Positions 35,574 to 47,200 of a stretch of DNA of 64,000 nucleotides are shown one piece after another. The stretch's first letter is position 1; every line of letters starts with the position of its first letter. This stretch comes from Xestospongia muta. Lineage: Eukaryota; Porifera; Demospongiae; Haplosclerida; Petrosiidae. A program made the position numbers and the translations under genes. A model generated the notes under the pieces. The model was not told where the DNA came from. It did no database searches and saw nothing but the letters and a program-made list of their open reading frames with translations. Where the stretch lies: positions 5,126,079 through 5,190,078 of the forward strand of contig OY848931.1 of NCBI GenBank assembly GCA_963693285.1. The letters are read 5' to 3'.

Positions 35574-38500
35574 ATGGCGTGTAACGGTCTAATAGAATCA
35601 AACGAACCTGCTAAGTAAGTATTCCAGAAATGAACATGCTACAAACAGTAGGAAAAATTATCGCTATTATTTACTAGCTACCAATTATAAATTGCGATTC
35701 CTAATTAAGTAAATTAAATTTAGATATATTAATAATTATAGGAAAAAGGAACTACGTATTGCTATCATTGGCCAATCTCTCTTTGGCAAAGAAGTGTATC
35801 AACTTTTGAAGAGACAAGGAAAGAATATTGTTGGTGTGTTTACTGTCCCTGATCAAAATGGCCGTCCTGATCCTTTAGCTGCTCAGGCTGAGAAAGATGG
35901 CGTGCAACTTTTCAAATTTCAAAGATGGAGACAAAAAGGTATCTTTTTTCAAACAATACTGTTGCAAATATTTCGCTCTCCTTTTCTCTCTAGGTCAACT
36001 TCTCCCAGATGTCTATGAGAAGTATAAAAGTGTACAAGCTACTCTTAATGTCTTGCCATTTTGTACTCAATTTATTCCAATGGAAGTCATTGATGCAGCT
36101 GAAGAAGGCTCCATTATTTATCATCCTTCTATTTTACCCAAACATCGTGGTGCCTCAGCCATTAACTGGACATTGATGGAGGGAGATCATCAAGCTGGAT
36201 TCACTATATTCTGGGCAGATGATGGTCTTGATACAGGCCCTATCTTACTACAACGAACATGTGATGTTGACATTAATGACACAGTGGACACTCTTTATAA
36301 CCGATTTCTCTTCCCTGAAGGTGTTCGAGCTATGGTAAGTATAATTTGTTAAAGACCTATTATAATAGCTGTTATTAGGGAGAAGCAGTAAAATTAATAG
36401 AGGAAGGGAAAGCACCTCGTATTGTTCAGTGGGAAGGTGGAGCAACTTACGATGAAAAATGGACCAAGAAATCTCAGGCTGAGGTTTCTAATATAATACT
36501 TTTCGTTACTTGTGTCAAATTGTTTTACAGATAAATTGGGATCAAGCTGCAATTGTAGTACATAATTTTATTCGTGGAAATGACAAAGTAAATTGTATTA
36601 CCACTTTTATTGAAAATGCTTTATTCTACAATTTTTCATTGCTATTATAGGTTCCAGGAGCATGGACTACAATTGATGGACAAGTTAGAACATACACCAA
36701 ATAATGTAAGACATTGTCTCTATACTGTAGAAAGTTACTCTCTATGGATCTACTTTCATTGATGATCGGTCTCCTGTTATTGGGAGGGAAATTACAATAA
36801 AAGGGCTAGAACGTCCAGCTGTTATTACTTTGAATGGGATGGTAGCCTATTGTAAAGATGGGAAAAAGATCTGTGTCACTCAGCTCCAATTAGAAGATGG
36901 ACGTATGATCCCAGCAACTCAATGGGGTAAAGAGGAGAAAGTAGAGAAATTAGAATTAAGTCCTGAAGAAGAAGCTTTAAAAGAACATATCAGAGTTAGT
37001 GAGATAATTAATTAAGAAACTTTATAATTTGAATTTCAATGACAGAGTATTTGGGGTGGCATTCTCAGTTCTAGCAATGTTGAAGATCAAACTGATTTCT
37101 TTAAAGCTGGAGCTTCTTCAATGGATGTTACCAGGTATGCAATGACAGTGCATTAAAGGTTAGTATATTGATTATTTTAATATCAGATTAGTTGAAGAAG
37201 TTTTACAAGTTAGTGCAGTGGGATTATCTACTGATGAAGTGTACATGAATACGAGGTAATTATTATTCTTTCAACCCACATTGATGATGCTATGATTATT
37301 ATAGGTTTGATGATTTCATTAGACAAGTTATTACAAAGCAGAGAGGAGGAGGAGTGACTGATAAATTTGAGTTTGATGCTGTGAGAATATATATACTACT
37401 ATTTATCTTGATGTTCCTATCATGATAAATTAGGTGACTATTGAAGCTAATGGGAGGAAAATTCAATGTCCCCATCAATTACTTGTTAATGGAGAGTTTA
37501 TTAACTCTTCATGGGGACGTACTTATGATTCTATTAATCCTGCTGATGAGACTGTGAGATCTAGTTTATTACACGCTATGTCATAAATGACTTATTAGGT
37601 TATCTGTGCAGTGGAATCAGCCTCTAAGGAAGATGTAGATAAAGCTGTAGGAGCTGCTAAAGTGAGATGACTCTATTAATATTGTTCTAATGTGTCAGTC
37701 CATGTAGCATGCTTTTGAAGAAGGAGAATGGGGTAAAATGAATGCTCGTGACAGAGGAAAACTCATGTACAAGTAAGTAAGTTAAAGTCTTCACTGTAGT
37801 ATATATCTCTGTATTAGACTAGCTGATCTGATGGAAGAACACAAAGAAGAACTAGCTACCTTGGAGAGTGTGGACTCAGGTGCAGTTTATACACTGGCTC
37901 TTAAGACACACATTGGGTTCTCTATTGATTGTATTCGCTATTTTGCTGGATGGTGTGACAAAATCCAGGTACTTGATTATGTTAATACTTTTTTATGTTT
38001 AATGTGTGTCTCTCTTTCAGGGCCAAACTATTCCTATTAATCATGCTAGACCTAACAGGAACCTCTCTTACACTAAGAAAGAACCTATTGGGTAAGTGAG
38101 GACCTATTCACTTGATATTATATTGTACAATAGGGTCTGTGGTATTGTAATCCCATGGAATTATCCTCTTATGATGCTTGCCTGGAAATTGAGTCCTTGT
38201 CTTGCTGCTGGAAATACTGTAGTACTCAAACCAGCTCAGGTACTGGGTTTAATACTCTAATCAAATTTAAGACTATTAACTTATGTTCTCAGGTGACTCC
38301 TCTAACTGCTCTAAAGTTTGCAGAGCTATCTGTACGAGCTGGTTTCCCAAAAGGTGTTATTAATATACTACCAGGCAAAGGTGAGCAAACTAGTTACAAT
38401 TGTAATGTTATATTGTGTATCTTTAAAGGATCTGTCATTGGACAAGCATTATGTGATCATATGGATGTTAGAAAGATTGGATTCACTGGTTCTACTGAAG

Positions 38501-39575
38501 TTGGCAAAGGCATTATGAAGAGGTATTGTAGAAAGTAATGTTTCTTTAATCATTCTCCATCTCTTAGTTGTGCTGAAAGTAATGCTAAACGTGTATCTCT
38601 TGAACTTGGAGGTAAGTCACCACTGATTATTTTTGGTGACAGTGATCTAGACAAAGCTGTCCGACAAGTAAGGTGACTGTTATTAACATTATCTGTAGTG
38701 GTCACTTTTACATTAGTCCCTTGGAGCTGTCTTTTTTAACAAAGGTGAGAACTGCATTGCTGCTGGCCGAATCTTTGTAGAGAAATCAATACATGACGAG
38801 TTCTTAGAGAGAGTAGTAGAGGAAGTCAAGAAAATGAAAATAGGAGATCCTCTAGATCGCTCTGTTGCTCATGGACCACAAAACCACAAGTATTCAGTTA
38901 TACTCTATCAACTTATCACTGTATTTGTGACACTATAGAGCTCATCTTGACAGTCTATTAAAGTACATTGAAGTGGGTGTTCAAGAAGGAGCCACTCTTG
39001 CTTATGGAGGAAAAAGATTACCACGTCCTGGTGACTGCATTATGTCTGACTATATTATATTGTGTATTTTGACTAGGATACTTTTTGGAGCCTACAATAT
39101 TTACTGATGTTGAAGATCACATGATGGTAGCAAAAGAAGAGAGTTTTGGACCAGTGATGATAGTATCTGTGTTTGAAAATGGGTTAGTACTCTAATCATT
39201 ATGTTTGTTCACACTCATTTTTATGTAAAGGGATATTGATGGAGTAATACGTCGAGCTAATGCTACTGAATTTGGTTTAGCCTCAGGTGTTTTTACTCGA
39301 GATATTAACAAAGTCAGAACTAATATTGTTGTTAATTCATTCATTATTGTGTTGTAGGCAATGTATGTGAGTGACAAAATTCAAGCAGGAACATGTTTTG
39401 TTAACTGTTATAACAAAACTGATTCTGCTGCTCCATTTGGAGGATTTAAGCAATCAGGATTTGGAAAAGATTTAGGTAATGAAATGTAATGAATTTTCAA
39501 TAATTTTTTTCTTTCAAAGGTGAAGAAGCTCTTCATGAATATCTTCGTATTAAAGTGATTACTATTGAATATTGA
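35574..39575 (+). CDS. ALDH1L1: 10-formyltetrahydrofolate dehydrogenase, left copy (predicted cytosolic)
   Basis: Converts 10-formyl-THF plus NADP+ to THF, CO2 and NADPH. Exon 1 (35574-35614) encodes [13 protein letters not shown] and splices to [13 protein letters not shown], so there is no targeting peptide. Domains in order: formyltransferase N ([12 protein letters not shown] with its catalytic His just upstream in YHPSIL; Asp in [12 protein letters not shown]), formyltransferase C, a carrier-protein domain ([19 protein letters not shown], Ser for 4'-phosphopantetheine), and a full aldehyde dehydrogenase domain ([27 protein letters not shown], catalytic Glu in SLELGGKSP, catalytic Cys in [11 protein letters not shown]-terminal [15 protein letters not shown]). 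It ends RIKVITIEY. Around twenty exons with 35-60-base introns. All key residues are present. It is the mirror partner of the gene at 44205-48144. The symbol marks compartment type, not orthology to vertebrate ALDH1L1. Confidence 0.93.
35815..39540 (+). repeat. Left arm of large inverted duplication (ALDH1L)
   Basis: From about AGACAAGGAAAGAA (35814) to GAAGAAGCTCTT (39535) the sequence aligns in reverse complement with about 44240-47955. Introns at the 3' half are almost base-for-base the same. Exon 1, the first part of exon 2, several middle exons and the last codons differ. Confidence 0.9.
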
Positions 39576-39758
39576 ACAAAATGTTGAGCAAAACTCTTGT
39601 TTATTTTAATGTATGGCCACAAAATAGTTAAGCAAATTGCTACTTTTTTTGATTGCAAATTCATTGTTCAATGTATGTTGTAGTTGACAATTTTAGATGT
39701 ATGAATTGAAAAAAATAACAGTTTAATGTGATAGGAAGTAGAGATAATGAATATAGTT

Positions 39759-39769
39759 AAAAAAAAAAA
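39759..39769 (-). terminator. Pol III T-run terminator of tRNA-Ala
   Basis: Eleven consecutive A on the plus strand (T on the tRNA strand), six bases beyond the tRNA 3' end. Confidence 0.85.
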
Positions 39770-39774
39770 GGAAG

Positions 39775-39846
39775 TGGAGATATCGGGGTTCGAACCCGAG
39801 GCCTCTCGCATGCAAAGCGAGCGCTCTACCGCTGAGCTATATCCCC
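39775..39846 (-). tRNA. tRNA-Ala (anticodon TGC)
   Basis: On the minus strand a full cloverleaf of 72 bases: acceptor GGGGATA / TATCTCC with the G3-U70 wobble pair that identifies alanine tRNA, D arm GCTC/GAGC, anticodon stem CTCGC/GCGAG around TTTGCAT, T arm with GGTTCGAACCC (box B), discriminator A. No intron. Immediately downstream on its strand lies a run of eleven T (39759-39769), a strong RNA polymerase III terminator. CCA is not encoded, as usual in eukaryotes. Confidence 0.97.
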
Positions 39847-40028
39847 AATTCACGGTAGGTATAATAATGTAAACAGTATTGATAATTTTCTGTTGTCATA
39901 GCGACTGAGCGTTCAACATATTTGCGTCTGAAGGTTGGGCGTTGGTTTACTTTTTTAAAAAATAGGATTCTTTCTTTCTTTTAAAAACAAAAGTAAGCTA
40001 CAGTGATAGCAAGTTTCAGAACAGTAGC

Positions 40029-43000
40029 ATGGGATGCGGTAGTTCAACTCCAGCAGCCCCACCCAGTTCTGCTGCAAAAGGTAAGCTACGCCCCCAGCGC
40101 AAAATGCATGGATAATATTTTTGTTCGCCATCATTATTTTATTATTTCTTTTATATTTGCACAGTCGATCATCCAAAGCCAAGGAAAAATGCGTAAGTAA
40201 CTATGTACATATTCTTTTAAACAGTCAATAAAATACTGCGTTGATAGTTACAATTGCTACGCAGTATATATCATAGTTTATTCTGTAGACTCTAAACGTA
40301 TAATAATTACACGTCAACTTTTCTATTATAGAACAAAGGTGATAGATGTTAAAGAAAACTATCCAGATCTCTCTCTACACAATAACTGGATGGCCAAACA
40401 CTTGACTCCTGAAATATATGCCAAGTTAGCACCGCTTAAAACTCCAAATGGATTTACACTTGACCGAGCAATCCAAACTGGTGTTGATAATCCTGGTCAC
40501 CCATTCATTATGACAGTGGGTATGGTTGCTGGTGATGAAGAATCCTATAATGTTTTTGCTGATCTATTTGATCCTGTTATCGAGTCGAGACATAATGGCT
40601 ACAAAAAGACCGATAAGCACACAACCGATTTAGACGCAAGCAAACTAAAAGGAGGAGACAATCTTGACCCCAACTATGTTCTTTCCTCAAGAGTTCGTAC
40701 TGGTCGTAGCATTCGTGGATTATCTTTACCACCCTTCTGTTCAAGAGCAGAAAGACGAGAAGTAGAGAGGATTGTCACATCTGCCCTTAATTCCCTAGAT
40801 GGTGTCTTTCAAGGAAAGTATTATCCTCTAGGTAAAATGACTGAAGAGGAACAACAACAGCTCATTGATGACCACTTTCTATTTGACAAACCTGTCTCCC
40901 CTCTTCTCCTAGCTTCTCGTATGGCACGTGATTGGCCTGATGCTCGAGGAATTTGGCATAATGAAGAAAAGAATTTTCTTGTGTGGATCAATGAAGAAGA
41001 TCATGCCCGTGTCATCTCCATGCAGAAAGGAGGCAACATGAAAGAAGTGTTTTCGAGATTTTGTGAGGGGCTCAACAAAGTGGAGGCTTGTATAACAGAA
41101 GCTAATTATGCCTTTATGTGGAACGAACACCTTGGTTATATTCTTACGTGTCCCTCTAACCTTGGAACTGGTCTAAGAGCTGGTGTCCATGTGAAATTAC
41201 CACTCTTAAGTAAAGTTTCTTTCTTTCAAGAGATAATAAATGAGCTTGCACTGCAGACCAGGGGAATTGGAGGAGTTGATACTGCTTCCATTGGAGGTAT
41301 CTATGATGTTTCTAACAGCGACCGTCTGGGTTTTTCAGAAGTGGTGTTAGTCCAGAAAGTCATCGATGGCATTGAGCTGCTAATTTCTATGGAAAAATGC
41401 CTTGAAAATAATCAAAGTATCTACCAACTGCTTCCAGGCAAGTTAAAAGAGAAATTTCATGTCCTTGCGGACTATCCCGATCTTTCACAACACAACAATT
41501 GGATGGCCAAATGCCTGAATATTGACATATTTTTGAAATTAGCTTCACACAAAACACCAAATGGATTTACTCTCAATAGAGCAATCCAAACTGGTGTTGA
41601 TAATCCTGGTCACCCATTCATTATGACAGTGGGTATGGTTGCTGGTGATGAAGAATCCTATGAAGTATTTGCTGATCTATTTGATCCTGTTATTGAAGCA
41701 CGTCACAATGGTTTCAGAAAGTCTGATAAGCACAAAACAGACCTAGATGCAAGCAAGCTGCAAGGAGGTGATGATCTTGATCCCAACTATGTTCTTTCCT
41801 CAAGAGTTCGTACTGGTCGAAGCATTCGTGGATTATCTTTACCACCCTTCTGTTCAAGAGCGGAAAGACGAGAAGTAGAGAGGATTGTCACATCTGCCCT
41901 TAATTCCCTAGATGGTGTCTTTCAAGGAAAGTATTATCCTCTAGGTAAAATGACTGAAGAGGAACAACAGCAGCTCATTGATGACCACTTTCTATTTGAC
42001 AAACCTGTTTCCCCTCTTCTCCTAGCTTCTCGTATGGCACGTGATTGGCCTGATGCTCGAGGAATTTGGCATAATGAAGAAAAGAATTTTCTTGTGTGGA
42101 TCAATGAAGAAGATCATGCCCGTGTCATCTCCATGCAGAAAGGAGGCAACATGAAAGAAGTGTTTTCGAGATTTTGTGAGGGGCTCAACAAAGTGGAGGC
42201 TTGTATAACAGAAGCTAATTATGCCTTTATGTGGAACGAACACCTTGGTTATATTCTTACGTGTCCCTCTAACCTTGGAACTGGTCTAAGAGCTGGTGTA
42301 CATGTGAAATTACCTCTGCTAAGTAAAGATGAGCGTTTTGGTTCAATATTGAAGAGCCTTCGACTTCAAAAGAGAGGAACAGGAGGAGTTGATACTGCAT
42401 CGTCAGATGGTGTTTTTGATGTATCCAATTCTGATCGTCTTGGATTTTCTGAAGTGGAGTTAGTCCAGCGGGTAGTTGATGGAATCAAAATTCTAGTGGA
42501 AATGGAAAAGGCCTTAGAAAAGAGGCTACTGATTGATAGCCTTATACCAGGACCAGGAAAAATTACAAAGCACCCAAATTATCCAGATCTCTCTCTACAT
42601 AATAACTGGATGGCCAAACACTTGACTCCTGAAATATATGCCAAGTTAGCACCGCTTAAAACTCCAAATGGATTTACACTCGACCGAGCAATCCAAACTG
42701 GTGTTGATAATCCTGGTCACCCATTCATTATGACAGTGGGTATGGTTGCTGGTGATGAAGAATCCTATAATGTTTTTGCTGATCTATTTGATCCTGTTAT
42801 TGAAGCACGTCACAACGGTTTTAGAAAGTCTGATAAGCACAAAACAGACCTAGATGCAAACAAGCTGCAAGGAGGTGATGATCTCGATCCTAACTATGTT
42901 CTTTCTTCAAGAGTTCGTACTGGTCGAAGCATTCGTGGATTATCTTTACCGCCCTTCTGTTCAAGAGCAGAAAGACGAGAAGTAGAGAAGATTGTCACAT

Positions 43001-43668
43001 CTGCCCTTAATTCCCTAGATGGTGTCTTTCAAGGAAAGTATTATCCTCTAGGTAAAATGACTGAAGAGGAACAACAACAGCTCATTGATGACCACTTTCT
43101 ATTTGACAAACCTGTCTCCCCTCTTCTCCTAGCTTCTCGTATGGCACGTGATTGGCCTGATGCTCGAGGAATTTGGCATAATGAAGAAAAGAATTTTCTT
43201 GTGTGGATCAATGAAGAAGATCATACCCGTGTCATTTCCATGCAGAAAGGAGGCAACATGAAAGAAGTGTTTTCGAGATTTTGCGAGGGGCTCAACAAAG
43301 TGGAGGCTTGTATAACAGAAGCTAATTATGCCTTTATGTGGAACGAACACCTTGGTTATATTCTTACGTGTCCATCTAACCTTGGAACTGGTCTAAGAGT
43401 TGGTGTACATGTGAAATTACCTCTGCTAAGTAAAGATGAGCGTTTTGGTTCAATATTGAAGAGCCTTCGACTTCAAAAGAGAGGAACAGGAGGAGTTGAT
43501 ACTGCATCGTCAGATGGTGTTTTTGATGTATCCAATTCTGATCGTCTTGGATTTTCTGAAGTGGAGTTAGTGCAGCGGGTAGTTGATGGAGTCAAAATTC
43601 TAGTGGAAATGGAAAAGGCTCTTGAAGGAGGAAATGCTATTGACAAACTAATTCCAACTACACAATAA
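40029..43668 (+). CDS. Triple-domain flagellar-type creatine kinase with N-myristoylation signal
   Basis: Transfers phosphate between creatine phosphate and ADP; the three-domain form supports the phosphocreatine shuttle along flagella. Exons 40029-40080, 40165-40192 and 40332-43668 give 1138 residues. The N-terminus MGCGSSTP has Gly2 and Cys3 for myristoylation and palmitoylation. Three kinase domains start at about residues 36, 407 and 776, all within the third exon. Each has the [43 protein letters not shown] and [10 protein letters not shown] signatures, including the active-site Cys. It is creatine and not arginine kinase: [14 protein letters not shown] and RGTGGVDT are CK forms. Domain 1 differs in its C-terminal lobe ([16 protein letters not shown]). 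The central ~750 bases of the three domains are nearly identical in DNA, while junction regions differ. It lies at the centre of the ALDH1L inverted duplication. Confidence 0.95.
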
Positions 43669-44204
43669 CTAAACTCTTATATTTTATTCTTTATAGGTCT
43701 TTTTCATAATTAATATTATTTGTAGTTGTCTTATTTTAGTCTTAATTAGAAATATCGTTATTGCTTTAAAAATATTTATTAAAAGACTAAGTGTATTTTT
43801 TTTAACAGTAACTAGTTCCTATCATAAATGACCATATTTGTAATTTTTGAGCTGAACACTGGAATGATGTTTACTATAGTAATATAATTATTACAACATT
43901 CCTACTAGCACCCTTTAATCTATTTAAAATGAGAAAATTATCCTTCATCCATTATTAGAAAGACTATAAATAAATACTAACAAAAGATGACATCATTTTT
44001 CATAGCTTTATTTCCAGTTGAAACATAATTGAATCTAAGAAACTAATCTTTAATTCTAATAACATTGCAAAGAGTTATTATAATGAAGACAAGTTATAGC
44101 TTGAATATAATACAAGCTTTAATAATAATATAAATCATAATAACAATAAAAATACTGAACAACATATGATACACTTGTCTACCTACATACTGCTATTAAA
44201 AATG
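43669..44204. other. Convergent 3' region, creatine kinase / ALDH1L right copy
   Basis: AT-rich, no coding signal. It should hold the 3' UTRs of both genes; AATAAA-like words occur near 43968 on the plus strand. No similarity to the flank of the left ALDH1L copy was noticed, so the duplication boundary lies close to the stop codons. Confidence 0.5.
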
Positions 44205-47200
44205 TCAGAAGTACTCCAAAGTGATTACTTTGGTTCGGAGGTATTCATTAAGAGCTTCTTCACCTTTGAAAGAAAAAAATTATTGAAAATTCATTACATT
44301 TCATTACCTAAATCTTTTCCAAATCCAGATTGCTTAAATCCTCCAAATGGAGCAGCAGAATCAGTTTTGTTATAACAGTTAACAAAACATGTTCCTGCTT
44401 GAATTTTGTCACTCACATACATTGCCTACAACACAATAATGAATGAATTAACAACAATATTAGTTCTGACTTTGTTAATATCACGAGTAAAAACACCTGA
44501 GGCTAAACCAAATTCAGTAGCATTAGCTCGACGTATTACTCCATCAATATCCCTTTATATAAAAATGAGTGTGAACAAACATGATGATTAGAGTACTAAC
44601 CCATTTTCAAAAACAGATACTATCATCACTGGTCCAAAACTCTCTTCTTTTGCTAACATCATGTGATCTTCAACATCAGTAAATATTGTAGGCTCCAAAA
44701 AGTATCCTAGTCAAAATACACAATATAATATAGTCAGACATAATGCAGTCACCAGGACGTGGTAATCTTTTCCCTCCATAAGCAAGAGTGGCTCCTTCTT
44801 GAACACCCACTTCAATGTACTTTAATAGACTGTCAAGATGAGCTCTATAGTGTCATAAATACAGCGATAAGTTGATAGAGTATAACTGAATACTTGTGGT
44901 TTTGTGGTCCATGAGCAACAGAGCGATCTAGAGGATCTCCTATTTTCATTTTCTTGACTTCCTCTACTACTCTCTCTAAGAACTTGTCATGTATTGATCT
45001 TTCTACAAAGATTCGGCCAGCAGCGATGCAGTTCTCACCTTTGTTAAAAAAGACAGCTCCAAGGGACTAATGTAAAAGTGACCACTACAGATAATGTTAA
45101 TAACAGTCATCTTACTTGTCGGACAGCTTTGTCTAGATCACTGTCACCAAAAATAATCAGTGGTGACTTACCTCCAAGTTCAAGAGATACACGTTTAGCA
45201 TTACTTTCAGCACAACTAAGAGATGGAGAATGATTAAAGAAACATTACTTTCTACAATACCTCTTCATAATGCCTTTGCCAACTTCAGTAGAACCAGTGA
45301 ATCCAATCTTTCTAACATCCATATGATCACATAATGCTTGTCCAATGACAGATCCTTTGAAGATACACAATATAACATTACAATTGTAATTAGTTTGCTC
45401 ACCTTTGCCTGGTAGTATATTAATAACACCTTTTGGGAAACCAGCTCGTACAGATAGCTCTGCAAACTTTAGAGCAGTTAGAGGAGTCACCTGAGAACAT
45501 AAGTTAATAGTCTTAAATTTGATTAAAGTATTAGAGTACACGATACCTCAGCTGGTTTGAGTACTACAGTATTTCCAGCAGCAAGACAGGGACTCAATTT
45601 CCAGGCAAGCATCATAAGAGGATAATTCCATGGGATTACAATACCACAGACCCTATTGTACAATATAATATCAAGTGAATAGGTCCTCACTTACCCAATA
45701 GGTTCTTTCTTAGTGTAAGAGAGGTTCCTGTTAGGTCTAGCATGATTAATAGGAATAGTTTGACCCTGAAAGATAGACACACATTAAACATAAAGAAGTA
45801 TTAACATAGTCAAGTACCTGGATTTTGTCACACCATCCAGCAAAATAGCGAATACAATCAATAGAGAACCCAATGTGTGTCTTAAGAGCCAGTGTATAAA
45901 CTGCACCTGAGTCCACACTCTCTAAGGTAGCTAGCTCTTCTTCGTGTTCTTCCATCAGATCAGCTAGTCTAATACAGAGATATATACTACAGTGAAGACT
46001 TTAACTTACTTACTTGTACATGAGTTTTCCTCTGTCACGAGCATTCATTTTACCCCATTCTCCTTCTTCAAAAGCATGCTACATGGACTGACACATTAGA
46101 ACAATATTAATAGAGTCATCTCACTTTAGCAGCTCCTACAGCTTTATCTACATCTTCCTTAGAGGCTGATTCCACTGCACAGATAACCTAATAAGTCATT
46201 TATGACATAGCGTGTAATAAACTAGATCTCACAGTCTCATCAGCAGGATTAATAGAATTAAAAGTACGTCCCCATGAAGAGTTAATAAACTCTCCATTAA
46301 CAAGTAATTGATGGGGACATTGAATTTTCCTCCCACTAGCTTCAATAATCACCTAATTTATCATACTAAAAGCATTATATACTATAAACAATCCTTACAG
46401 AATCATACTCAAACTTTGTTTCAAAGCCTGTTCCTCTCTTCTCCAGTATCACATGATGAATGAACTCCTCAAATCTATAATACAATAAAGTGACATAATG
46501 AACTAAAACAATACACAATATACTTTGGAGCCATGTATACACTATCGGTAGTCATAGTAACATCACATAGTTCTCGTACCTCTTCAATCAGTCTAAAGAA
46601 AACATATTACAAAATTACTTGTATTACACCATTCATTGCATACCTGGTAACATCCATTGAAGAAGCTCCAGCCTTAAAGAAATCAGTTTGATCTTCAACA
46701 TTGCTAGAACTGAGAATGCCACCCCAAATATTCTGTCATTGAAATTCAAATTATAAAGTTTCTTAATTAACTATCTCACTAACTCTGATATGTTCTTTTA
46801 AAGCTTCTTCTTCAGGACTTAATTCTAATTTCTCTACTTTCTCCTCTTTACCCCATTGAGTTGCTGGGATCATACGTCCATCTTCTAATTGGAGCTGAGT
46901 GACACAGATCTTTTTCCCATCTTTACAATAGGCTACCATCCCATTCAAAGTAATAACAGCTGGACATTCTAGCCCTTTTATTGTAACTTCCCTCCCAATA
47001 ACAGGAGACTGATCATCAATGAAAGTAGAACCATAGAGAGTAACTGTCTACAGTATAGAGACAATGTCTTATATTATTTGGTGTATGTTCTAACTTGTCC
47101 ATCAATTGTAGTCCATGCTCCTGGAACCTATGAGCATTAAATAAGTAAATCATAAAATTCGTTTTAGTAATTCACCTTGTCATTTCCACGAATGAAATTA

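Noticed and set aside
39192..39377. Paired ORFs at 39192-39377 (minus) and 44406-44591 (plus) as a repeated gene
   Set aside because: They are antisense readings of the same ALDH1L exon-intron segment in the two inverted copies.
40909..43350. Three identical 73-residue minus-strand ORFs (40909, 42022, 43129)
   Set aside because: They are antisense shadows of the three near-identical creatine kinase cores.
40339..43668. Arginine kinase with three domains
   Set aside because: The phosphagen kinase motifs are of the creatine kinase form ([34 protein letters not shown]), not the arginine kinase forms, and the MGC leader plus three domains is the flagellar creatine kinase layout.
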